DNA of 64,000 bases from positions 28,397,735 through 28,461,734 of the forward strand of contig NC_041003.1 of NCBI RefSeq assembly GCF_004193775.1. Direction: 5' to 3'. The notes beneath the pieces are model-generated. The model worked only from the letters and a program-made list of their open reading frames with translations. It had not been told where the DNA came from and made no database searches. Shown here piece by piece: positions 1-9,455 of this stretch. Position numbers and translations under genes: made by a program. This DNA is from Glycine soja (lineage: Eukaryota > Streptophyta > Magnoliopsida > Fabales > Fabaceae). Positions within the stretch are counted from its first letter, which is position 1. Each line of letters starts with the position of its first letter.

Positions 1-1722
1 ACGATGAGGTTCTTCCTCAAAAACCTCAACAACCTTAAGAAGTGTCATTAAGGAGATCTGTTAGAGAGAGGAGAAGTGCAATCCCTGAGGATTATATTAT
101 CTTTCTCCAAGAACATGAGGATGGCATTGGTTTAACAGAGGATGATCCGATTAACTTCTGTCAAGTCATGCCTAGTTCTAACTCTCAAAACTAGATCAAT
201 GCCATGAAGGATGAGATGAAATCTATGCAAGACAATGATGTTTGGGATCTCGTCGAATTGCCTGAAAGTGTGAAACCTATTGGTTGCAAATGGATATTTA
301 AAACCAAAAGGGATTCAAAGGGCAATGTCGAGAGATATAAGGCTCGTCTAGTCGCTAAAGGATTTACCCAAAAGGAAGGCATTAACTATAAAGAAACCTT
401 TTCTCCAGTATCTTCAAAGGATTCTTTTAAAACAATAATGGCACTGGTAGCTCATTATGATTTAGAGCTACATTAGATGGATGTTAAGATTGCATTTCTA
501 AATGGTGACATTGAAGAAACAATTTATATGATGTAACCAGAAAACTTTGTATCAGGTGACTCAAAGTCTATGGTTTGCAAACTAAATAAATCCATTTATG
601 GTTTGAAACAAGCTTCCCGTCAATGGTATTACAAGTTCTATCAAGTCATTACCTCATATGGTTTTGAGGCAAATATAGTTGATGATTGTGTATACCACAA
701 GTTTAGTGGGACTAAATACTCATTCTTAGTGTTATATGTCGATGATATACTGCTTGCTAGCAACGGTATAAGCTTTTTACAAGAGACTAAGAAATTTTTG
801 ATGAAAAATTTTGAGATGAAAGATCTTAGGGAAGCCTCTTTTGTATTAGGAATCAAGATACTAAGAGATCACTCTCAAGGTATCCTAAGGTTATCACAAG
901 AAGTTATATCGATAAGGTCCTAAATAGATTTGGCATGAAAGATAGTAAACTAGGAGATACCCCGATAGCTAAAGGAGACAAATTTAGTCTCAAACAATGC
1001 CCCAATAATGACCTTGAAAGAATAGAGATGCAAAAGATTCCTTATGCATCAGCAATAGGAAGTCTAATGTACGCTCAAGTTTGCACTCGTCCCGATATAG
1101 CATTTGTAGCAGGAGTTCTGGGCAGATATTCAAGTAATCCTGGAATGCAGCATTGGAAAGCAGCAAAATATGTGATGTGTTACCTAAAGAGAACAAAATA
1201 TACATGCTCACTTATCAGAAGTCTGAGAATTTGGAGATCATTGGGTACTCAGACTCTAATTTTGCTGGATGTCAAGATAGCAAACGCTCCACATCTGGAT
1301 ACATATTTATGTTGGCTATTGGAGCTATCTCTTGGAAGTTTGCTAAACAGACTCTCATAGCTTCTTCAACCATGGTTGTGGAGTTCATTGCTTGTTTTGA
1401 GGCATCCAACCATGGGATATGACTAAGAAATTTTGTTACTGGTTTGCATGTGGTTGACGACATCGAAAGACCATTAAAGATTTATTGTGACAATAACTCA
1501 ATAGTTCTTTACTCCAACAACAATAGGAGTGCAACCAAATCAAAGCTTATTGACATCAAGTTTTTGGTTGTTAAAGAAGGAGTTCAGAATAGATAGATTT
1601 CCATAGAACATTTAAGGACTAATGATATGCTAGCTGACCTACTTACGAAAGGTTTGGTACCTAAAGTTTTTCATGAGCACACTGCTAATATGGGATTGAT
1701 TCCTTATAGTACCTTAGTTTAG
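1..1722 (+). pseudogene. Ty1/copia pol remnant (RT and RNase H), cut by window start
   Basis: Degenerate polyprotein of an LTR retrotransposon. Reverse transcriptase blocks are readable: WIFKTKRDSKGNVERYKARL near 285, MDVKIAFLNGDIEETIYM near 478, YGLKQASRQWYYKF near 598, and the catalytic YVDDILLASN near 736. RNase H follows, with GYSDSNFAGCQDSKRSTSGY near 1242 and a C-terminal LADLLTKGL near 1630. RT preceding RNase H directly before the LTR fits copia order; integrase would lie left of the window. It is dead: in-frame stops at about 474 and 535, and frame changes near 900 and 1175. The strand and the LTR at 2161 agree. Host function is not expected. Confidence 0.93.
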
Positions 1723-2160
1723 TGGTAGTCCCATTTATGTTCTATATATGCCTTTTGTTTTTCAGATATTTGTATAGATTGATTTTCTATAAAATAAATT
1801 TGAAGGTTATCATTTCATTCTGAGATTGTTTTGTTTGTAATATTTATATTGTGTTTGGATTGATCTCTATACAGAATAAAGTTTGGACTAGTTGGAAATG
1901 AACATGAATGAGATCACATTGCATGTTATTTTCATGTTGCTTATCCATATTTGATCTATGTCATCAAGTATATGTGACATTGGTGATCATTGTGGCTCAA
2001 TCACGTTGGATTTTGAGGAAAACTGCAATGGTTTTGTGTTACTATATAGGATGGACCAGATTGTTTAAGGAAAGTCTAAAAGTAAATAACATACGGTTAC
2101 GCGCCTAAAGACTTTCGTAATATAAATGATTAAGGTTAATATGAAGCTCAAGTGAGAGAT
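1723..2160 (+). other. copia 3' untranslated region with polypurine tract
   Basis: Non-coding stretch between the end of the copia pol remnant and its LTR. It ends in a purine-rich run (AAGTGAGAGAT, about 2150-2160) directly before TGTTAGG, which is where plus-strand priming would be expected. I see no gene in it. Confidence 0.6.
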
Positions 2161-2627
2161 TGTTAGGAATTTTATAATTCCTAATTAATTAATTAGTGTG
2201 GACTACATATTATATTTATTATTTATATTAGTTATTTACATTTATGGGCTCAATAAAAGTGATTTAATTTGGTGAGCCTATTGGACTATCATCATAAATT
2301 AATATGGGCTTGATAAGCGGAAACTAGTTTGACCCATTAAGGAATAATGAGAACTCTAACAGGCTAAAACCTAAAGTAAGGTTGTGGTCCCCAATACACC
2401 AAATCAGAAATTGTATTCTCTTATCCCCATCTGACGAGAAACATAAGGTCCCAAAAGGAAAACGGTGATTTGGTTAAGGAAGAACACAAAACCAGTAGTT
2501 CCTTAGACTCATAAATTCGGCTACTTATCATGGATCCAGGTATTTTTCACAACCCCTCTTGATAATCTAAGGTAATATGTTTTCGGTGATTATTAGTATT
2601 TTATTAAGATCCCTAAAATCCCAAACA
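2161..2627 (+). repeat. 3' LTR of the left copia element
   Basis: The segment starts TGTTAGGAATTTTATAATTC immediately after a polypurine tract and ends near CCCAAACA, giving the usual TG...CA ends. The start is well supported by the preceding tract; the end is approximate because the partner LTR lies outside the window. Confidence 0.7.
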
Positions 2628-3289
2628 GAACACGTATTCTTTTCTTCCAATTCCCAACTCTCTTATACTAGATTTTGTCCTTTTTTATTCACTCAATGAT
2701 GTACGATCATGCCTCCGCAAGTCCTATCATGGTCTTCACTTTATCGTCACCACAACCACACGACTGCACCACCTGGCATAAGTTGACAGCAAGAATGCGA
2801 CGTCGTTCTAAGGGTAATATTTAAGGCACTACAACGTTGAAAAAGGGGCTCGAGAAGTTGACGATGTTTGTTTTCGTGGTAGTAGAGAGCTAGATAATGT
2901 TGGTGGAGAAGCTCATTGACCGTAAAACAGAGACTGTGGAGTCGTTATTGGTGAGGATTGGTACTTCCAAGTCAATGGAGATAGAAGCAGCGCATGGAAA
3001 AAGAACGGAGAAGAGAGGTTTTCTTTCTTTTTTTTTTTTTAAAAAAAAAGAAATCTAGTGTCAACATTTCTACTATAGTCATGCACTTATCCCAAAAAGA
3101 ACTCTTATTCTACATCTAAAATTTCTTGCACTGTGGAATCCCCACGCTAGCCAACGTCTATCTTATTATACCTTATTGTGTCGCACTAAAATGGTCTAGC
3201 TTAGTGGGCATGAAGAAATAGGAAGAAAAGGGGGAGAAAATTTTAAAATTATGTGTGGATCTCATATCTATTTCTCTTTATTTTAATTT
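2628..3289. other. intergenic spacer, no gene recognised
   Basis: About 660 bp between the copia LTR and the inverted-repeat element. The GC content rises between 2700 and 3000, but every frame is broken and I recognise no protein. It could be an eroded gene or transposon fragment. Confidence 0.5.
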
Positions 3290-3570
3290 AAAGTCAAATG
3301 ATTTATTTGTTTTTTTATCTTTTTTTTTTCAGTTTGATTTTTTTCATTTAAATAATTCATTTTAATTCTTTTAAAATGATTCAAAAAAGTCCTGTCATCC
3401 ATATAAAATTAATGTCATTAATTAAATAAAAGTATAGATGACTAAAAATCATCACAAAATGTAAGTTTTTTCTTGATCTTTCCCCTTCTCTTTTTCTCTC
3501 TTCTCCTTCCTCCTCCTCCTCTCTCTCCCTCTTTAGATCTCCCTCTACTCCCTCCTCTTTCCATCGCACG
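3290..3570 (+). repeat. left terminal inverted repeat arm
   Basis: AT-rich outer part followed by a pyrimidine-rich inner part (about 3474-3570). It pairs as reverse complement with 4080-4350. The outer boundary is approximate. Confidence 0.6.
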
Positions 3571-3974
3571 TCAACCTCCTCCACCTTCGCCTCCACTATT
3601 TCCACACCCTTCTCCGACGTCATGCGCCTGTCTCCTTCCTTACCACTGCTACCTTCCTTTATTCCCCTTTTCCTAATGTTGTCAAACTTTTTTTTTTCAT
3701 ATCCACAACGTTCACAAATTTAGAGCATTTGCACATTTGAATCTTCATCTAGAGTTTGTTGTTCCTTAATGCATTTTTTACTTCAAGATCAAGATGTAAG
3801 AATCCATATTTGGTGTTGCATTCTCATATTTGGTGTAGCGTTTCCAACTTCAAGATCAAGATGGGAGAAGCCATATTTGGGCAATTAGGTTTATGGTGTG
3901 ATAGGGTTTGGGTTGAGGTTGGGGTGGTGGTGCAATGGTCGTGCATAGTTGGTTGTGGTGTGCTAGCCGCCTAG

Positions 3975-4105
3975 CTGATTCCATCATCCATGGCGAAGTA
4001 GAGGAATTTGTTGTGCTTGTGGGGAGAGAGGTTGAGGTCGGAGACCTTGAGGTTGTTGGCACTCTCGAGGAGGAGGGGGAGGTTTTGGAGCTTGAGGTCT
4101 AAAGA
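3975..4105 (-). pseudogene. possible captured Ser/Thr kinase fragment (CIPK/SnRK3-like)
   Basis: Read on the minus strand, one frame gives DLKLQNLPLLLESANNLKVS followed by DLNLSP. The spacing resembles kinase subdomains VIb and VII of CBL-interacting kinases (DLKxxNLLL, then NLKVSDFGLS). The proline and glutamate of DLKPEN and the FG of DFG are replaced, and the frame ends at a stop within 30 codons, so it cannot be active. Its position inside a non-autonomous TIR element suggests gene-fragment capture. The similarity is short and judged by eye; chance in a leucine-rich frame is possible. Confidence 0.4.
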
Positions 4106-4350
4106 GAGAGGAGGAAGGAGAAGAGAGAAGAAGAGAAGGGGGAAGATGAAAAAAAAAACTTAAATTTTGTGATTATTTTTAGTTGTCAATACTTTTATTT
4201 GATTAATGATTTCAATTTTAAATTGATGGGAGGACTATTTTAAATTAATTTAAAAAGATATGGGACCAAAATGAACTTTTTTAAAAAAAATAAATTGAAC
4301 CAAAAAATAAAATAAAAGATTAAATAGATCAATTGATCTTAATTTGAATA
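4080..4350 (-). repeat. right terminal inverted repeat arm
   Basis: Reverse-complement partner of the arm at 3290-3570: a purine-rich inner part (GGAGGAAGGAGAAGAGAGAA near 4100) then an AT-rich outer part ending near 4350. Confidence 0.6.
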
Positions 4351-4623
4351 TTTTTTTAATATATTTTTTTCATTCTTTTCTGTTTCACATAGATAAACTC
4401 ACCCTTAGTTGGTCTGGTAACTGAAATTTAAGTGAATGAATGAATGAAGCCAAAGCCGTGGGCCTTTGGCGGCTTTACCTGGCCTGCAACGGTAAGTTAC
4501 TGTATCCAACGAAACTCCCAACTTGTTTCCCCTGTCTTCTAGATCCTTCCCTCGGTCCACCCCGAAACCACTTTCACGTTTCCCTTTTATTTTTTTGTTT
4601 TCCCACTTCGCTGGAATTTCCCA

Positions 4624-4630
4624 TATATAG
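4624..4630 (+). promoter_or_regulatory. TATA-like box of the AHA1 gene
   Basis: TATATAG lies about 155 bp before the start codon, preceded by pyrimidine-rich sequence. It is the best TATA-like element in the upstream few hundred bases. The true transcription start cannot be placed from sequence alone. Confidence 0.5.
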
Positions 4631-4639
4631 TCACATTGA

Positions 4640-4652
4640 TTCTGGAACCTTC
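4640..4652 (+). promoter_or_regulatory. perfect three-unit heat-shock element
   Basis: TTCTGGAACCTTC matches nTTCnnGAAnnTTCn exactly, the binding site for a heat-shock factor trimer. It lies 9 bp downstream of the TATA-like box and about 130 bp before the AHA1 ATG. AHA1 is an Hsp90 cofactor, so heat-shock control makes biological sense. The site downstream of the TATA-like box is unusual: it may lie in the 5' leader, or the real TATA box may differ. Confidence 0.55.
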
Positions 4653-4784
4653 TAAACTCTCCATACCCATCCTCAACTACCATTATTATTGCCACCCCCA
4701 CTCGCGAGTGTATTGGATTGAGATCTTAAAAGAATATTTTGGCAGAAAAAACTCCCGCGTGGATCTTTGCTCATTTGAAATTCG

Positions 4785-7064
4785 ATGGCGAAGTTCGGCG
4801 AGGGTGACAAGCGGTGGATCGTGGCTGAGCGCCCCGACGGCACCAACGTGCACAACTGGCACTGGGCCGAGACCAACTGCCTCGAGTGGTCCAGAACCTT
4901 TTTCAACAACAGTTTCACCAACGTCGCCGTCGGTGACGGCGATGCCACTGTCACGATCAAGAAGGTGGAGAAGCTCGACGGCGAGGCCTATGTCAACGTC
5001 CGCAAGGGGAAGGTGATCCCCGGGTACGAGATCAGCGTGAGGCTCGCTTGGGAGGGCGAGGCGCGTGACGCCGACGGAAAGGTTCTGAAGAGAGTCGACG
5101 GCGCCGTCGAGATCCCGTACATCTCTGACGAGAACGCCGGCGAGGATCCGGAAATTAGGGTTTCGGTGAAGGAAAATGGCGAACTTGGGATTAAATTGAT
5201 GGAGGTGATGTTGAAGAAGGGGAAGGTGGTGGTTTTGGAGAAGGTTAGGGTTTGGGTGGAGAGCATGGCGAAGGGTGGGCCCGTGAAGGACGAGCTCGAA
5301 GCGAAGAAGGTGGCTGTTCCTCACAAGAACAACAACAACAATAACAACAATAGTAGTAATGGTGATAACAATGTTAAGAAGGAAGAGGTTAAGAAGAATG
5401 AGGGGAAGAAGGGGTTTAAGGTGATTAGTTTGATTGAGAAGTTTAATTGTAGGGCCAGGGATTTGTTTGAGATTCTGATGGATGAGAATAGATGGAGGGG
5501 GTTTACGCAGAGCAATGCAAGGATAAGCAAGGAGGTTGGAGGAGAGTTTAGTATTTTTGATGGGTCGGTGACCGGGAAGAATTTGGAGTTGGATGAAGGG
5601 AAGCTGATTGTGCAGGGATGGAGGTTTGGGAGCTGGCCGGATGGGATTGAATCCATGGTAAGAATTATGAAGCTTGTGAATTTATTTGAGTGTTTAGGAT
5701 GGTGGGTTGTGATTTTTCTGTGTACTGTTTTTGGATTGGTTTTGGAGAGTGATGTATGTTCTTGTAAGAATCAGGATTTGATAGTAAGAGTGGTGTAAGA
5801 ACATATTCTAAAGCTAAGTTTGATAGGCCAATAGGGTACACATCACATAAAAAAAAAAGACCAATAAATAGGATTGGGTTTAGCGGAAGGAGTTAGTTTC
5901 TTAGTATCTAGCTGATTAAGGTTTGAATTTTTGTTGTGTGATGTGACAACATTTAGTGTCTGATAGTGTATTTAAAAGGGATTGCCTTTGAAAGAAAATA
6001 CTTGTAGGGGATCAAAAAACAAATTGAGTTTGATAGTTAAAAAGAATTTATTCTGATGACTATAGTTTTGATACACCTAGGGTCAAAAGATTTTGAGATT
6101 TTATACTTGCAAATGATTGAATGTTGATTAATATCAGATTAGATATGACTTAATGGTTTTTAATTATATGATAACTTATAATCGGATTGTGGAGTCAATG
6201 TATTCCAATAAAATTATATTTTGAAGAACTATCTCATGAAACTTTGATCAAGTTCTTTCAAAAGTTTGCTTTGTAAGTTTTACAATAAAACTTGTCAAAT
6301 GATTTTTCTTAGCACCTAGAGAGATTAAGAGATAACAAAGAGAAAAGTGTAGGTATGATAGATGATATGATGCTAAGATAGAGATAAAGAACAATGGTGA
6401 GTGTTAATGGGGATTTTGTAATAGAATGGTACTCTTTTGGGAAGTTTGAGCTTATCATGCAAGATCTTCAATGCTTTTGGGTATTAAGTTTAATTAAGTG
6501 ACTGTTTGTTAAATTCTTATCATGTGTGAGTTTATGTAGTAAATTTAATCATGAGATTTATTGATATACAGAAAAAGGTTTATTTTGATATGTTCTATCA
6601 AGAAATTTATGGAAATAAACTAAAAGAGTTTATAAGAGGTATGCTATTTTTATAAGCCTAAATATGTTATCTAGAAGCTCTTCCTGATGTCTAAGCTTAT
6701 TAAATGTTTGCTTCACCATACTGAAAGTGCTGTGGTTGTGGTGTTGTGCTCTTTTATGTAGGGTTTGTTTCTGAATGGTGTGAATTTTGCAGGTGAGGAT
6801 TGTGTTTGAGGAGCCTGAAGATGGAGTCACTGTTGTTAAGCTCACACATAGTGATGTCCCTGAAGAAGACAGGTGAGTCGGTGTTTAATCGTTTCGGTTT
6901 GGGTTTGGAATTGGTTTTGCTCAATCGAGTTACTGAGGATATGTGGTTGCTTGCTTGCTTGCAAATGCAGATATGGAAATGCAACTGTGGTGGAGAACAC
7001 AGAGAGGGGATGGCGGGATCTCATTTTCCAAAGGATACGGACTGCGTTTGGTTTTGGAATTTGA
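4785..7064 (+). CDS. AHA1: AHA1-type activator of Hsp90 ATPase, three exons
   Basis: Co-chaperone that binds cytosolic Hsp90 and stimulates its ATPase. Exons are 4785-5657, 6793-6872 and 6971-7064; introns have GT-AG ends and the spliced frame is open for 348 codons, near the family's usual 340-350. The N-terminal domain (about residues 10-165) has the hallmark NVHNWHW (21-27), close to the NxNNWHW motif that acts in Hsp90 nucleotide exchange. An Asn-rich, Lys/Glu-rich linker (about 180-215) joins it to the AHSA1/SRPBCC domain (about 215-345). The C terminus GWRDLIFQRIRTAFGFGI is typical. The ATG at 4785 matches the usual MAKxGEGD start. Exon 1 is GC-rich at its 5' end, unlike its surroundings. 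No neighbouring host gene is visible. It appears intact. Confidence 0.95.
5325..5375 (+). repeat. AAC/AAT trinucleotide repeat in AHA1 exon 1
   Basis: Runs of AAC and AAT codons, then AGT codons, encode a stretch of eight asparagines followed by SSNGDNN between the two AHA1 domains. It lies in the interdomain linker, where length variation should be tolerated. Confidence 0.85.
5658..6792 (+). other. AHA1 intron 1 (1135 bp)
   Basis: Begins GTAAGAATTATG and ends TTTTGCAG. It is AT-rich, and I see no embedded gene or obvious transposon. Confidence 0.85.
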
Positions 7065-7435
7065 GCTTTTCCTCATACTATTTATGTGTTGTACAATTTT
7101 ATTTTTTCTTAAGGAATTTTGTTTTCTTTTCAGCAAGGAAAGATTATTGGATTGGCAATTTCTTGTGAAAGACGAAGTGTCTCATGCTCAATTTAATGAT
7201 CTTGCTGGCTGTATCTCTAGTTAGAAATGTGATCTGTCATCATTTATCAATGTGATCTCATTGTCCATGTCATACTGAAAGGGTTACAAATTCAGTTGGA
7301 GCTAAATTGCTCCCATTCCCATGTTTACTAAATGAAGACTGTGATTACGAATTTCCAGCGCATAGTGATTTTAGTTACGTTGAAATTGGATATTCAAATG
7401 GGTCTTGAGGGTAACTGCCGTGAACCACCGACTGT
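7065..7435 (+). other. AHA1 3' untranslated and downstream region
   Basis: Sequence following the AHA1 stop. It probably contains the 3' UTR, but no strong polyadenylation signal lets me place its end. No other gene seen. Confidence 0.5.
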
Positions 7436-8535
7436 GTTATAAAAATTGGTTCGGACCGGCCAATCTGATCGGGATCCTGTCTCCTTACTGGTCTGGATTA
7501 GCTTTCACATTGGTTGTGCATCCAAACCAACCAAATTAACCTGATCGGTTTTGGTTTTGCTTAAACCTAGGTGACCTATTTGAGTTTTGATAAACCAGAC
7601 CGGGTTGAGCTTTCTTTTAAGAAAAAAAATCTGAATCATCATCTCAAACTCATTAATGCTGTCACAAACCCAACAGCACATTTAAAACCTGTCACCTTCA
7701 AACTCTAATCGAATCACCTAAACACCAAAACAACCCATGTTAGAAAAAGAAATATAATCATAAAATTTGATAAATACATTAAGGATAAAAAGAAAAAAAA
7801 TATAAAAAATTAGAAATTAGTGTTTTAAAAAATACTATTTCAAGAATCAATTTTAAAAAATATTAAAATTTTAAAATATATTAAAAGTTATTAAAAAAAT
7901 ATTTATCGAATAATCAAATAAATTTTTTAATTAGTAAAAAAATTAAAAATTAACTAAAATATCTTATCGAATGAAATATCTTAACGAACATAATATTAAT
8001 ATACTTTTGAATAATAATAATAATAATGACAGTTCACGTTTTAAAAAATAATTATAAACCAATAAAAATAAAATAAAATAAAAAAGATTTTGTTTTGTTA
8101 TGAAGGGGTAAAATAAATATTTAAAAGTTATTTAATTTTGCATATTTAATTAAAATTGGAATATGGATTTATCAAATTCTTTAGCTATATTATTAGGTAA
8201 TTTATTCAAAAAAAGTTTTTGTTTTGTTATGAAGGGGTAAAATAAATATTTAAAAGTTATTTAATTTTGCATATTTAATTAAAATTGGAATATGGATTTA
8301 TCAAATTTTTTAGCTATATTATTAGGTAATTTATTCAGATTCTTCAAATTATGTTAGGATATTAGGTGCTTTATCATAACAAAAAAATTTAAATTTAGAT
8401 TATAAATTGGTCAAATTATGTTAGCTATATATGTATTAAATTTTTTAATATATATGGGTCAAATCGGGTCAATAAATGACACATTAATTTGATTATTGAC
8501 TCATTAATTCATCGCTTAGATTAAGTTGATGATGA
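7436..8535. repeat. CCGG-rich/AT-rich repeat, possibly a DNA-transposon relic
   Basis: The left end is rich in GGTTCGGACCGGCC-type words (7445-7620) and the right end has GGGTCAAATCGGGTCAATAAA (8455-8475), with a very AT-rich middle. The right-end sequence resembles the reverse complement of 54210-54330. I see no transposase, no clean inverted repeat and no target duplication, so the boundaries are guesses. Confidence 0.3.
8091..8338. repeat. tandem duplication, 129-bp period, two copies
   Basis: TGTTTTGTTATGAAGGGGTA starts at 8091 and again at 8220, and the units match almost base for base to about 8338 (a C/T change near 8179/8308). Such near identity in AT-rich DNA points to a recent duplication. 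Confidence 0.92.
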
Positions 8536-8754
8536 ATCTCGTTTTCATAGCATAGCTCTTCAACCTTCATGTTCATGTGTGTTATTCTAGTTTTTGTACC
8601 CATGTGTACTATTTTGATCATTTTTATGTATATAATTCAATAAAATATAAATAATTTTTATTTTTCAAATACATATATACAAAATTTAAAAAAAATTGTA
8701 AATTTTTTAAATAATATGTACTTAAATAATTTCCTTATAGTAATTAGTTTATCT

Positions 8755-9455
8755 TAAAATTACAATAAATCATGCATCAAATCTATGCTTTTATTCTGTA
8801 AAAAAAAAAAAAAAAGAGCCCATGCTTTTATAAATTTATAAAATTGTATTTGCAATAAAAAATGCTTTTTAAATGCCTAAACAATTTAAATTCTTAATGA
8901 AAAAGCTTATTGCCCATATTTATAAGATAATGTAAATTTTTACAATAAATCATGCATTGAGTCTATATATTTTTATAAATATCTTCCTTCTTCATCTCAT
9001 AAGATCTCATGTTAGATAAAATAACATATTCACTAAAATAGTTAAGTCTCATGTTAGTAAGCAATAAAAATTTTATTATATTATATTAAAAGTATAATAA
9101 AAATAAATTAAAAAATAATTTCCCCCCATTGTTAGTACAATTATAAGTAAATTGTTCCTTCATATGAATTAAGTGTAAGTTTTCCAAGAGTTTGAATAAT
9201 ATAATATCGTAATAGTAATAAAGAATGTTTTTTTAAATGTCAAAACAATGTAAATACTTAATGTAAAAATTTCTTGCCAAAGTCTATAAATAATATAAAA
9301 TTTTACCGTAAATCATACATGAAACATATGGTTTCATAAATTCTCATGTTTCATTTTACAAGAAAATATTCATCCCATGTTAGATGAAACAATATATTCA
9401 ATAAGTTAATTAGTTAAGTGACATGTTAGCGATTAAGAGAATTTTAATTTATATT
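8755..9455. repeat. diverged duplications with ACAATAAATCATGCAT
   Basis: The word TACAATAAATCATGCAT recurs near 8760 and 8940, with a diverged form (TACCGTAAATCATACAT) near 9303. The blocks at about 8868-9075 and 9229-9450 align over roughly 200 bp, sharing phrases such as TCATGTTAGAT. Non-coding. Confidence 0.6.

Larger units (their letters stand above)
3290..4350. mobile_element. long-TIR DNA transposon, possibly Pack-type
   Basis: The two ends are imperfect inverted repeats of about 270 bp. The left arm (about 3290-3570) reads TAAATAAAAGTATAGATGAC then a CT-rich tract. The reverse complement of the right arm (about 4080-4350) reads AAATAAAAGTATTGACAAC then CATCTTCCCCCTTCTC. Both arms pass from an AT-rich outer part to a CT-rich inner part. 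The core is about 500 bp with no transposase, so the element is non-autonomous. I could not fix a target-site duplication. A Mutator-type element fits long TIRs with captured coding DNA; a foldback element is the alternative. Confidence 0.6.

Noticed and set aside
4686..5324. Long antisense open frame (212 codons) opposite AHA1 exon 1
   Set aside because: It is a mirror of a GC-rich exon with strong codon bias; the sense frame is a clear AHA1 protein and the antisense frame matches nothing I know.
5658..5798. Unspliced extension of AHA1 exon 1 to a stop at 5798
   Set aside because: A good splice donor at 5658 and the downstream exons complete the expected C terminus; the extension is intron.
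6800..7224. Several overlapping open frames downstream of AHA1 intron 1
   Set aside because: They are off-frame readings of AHA1 exons 2 and 3 and the 3' region.
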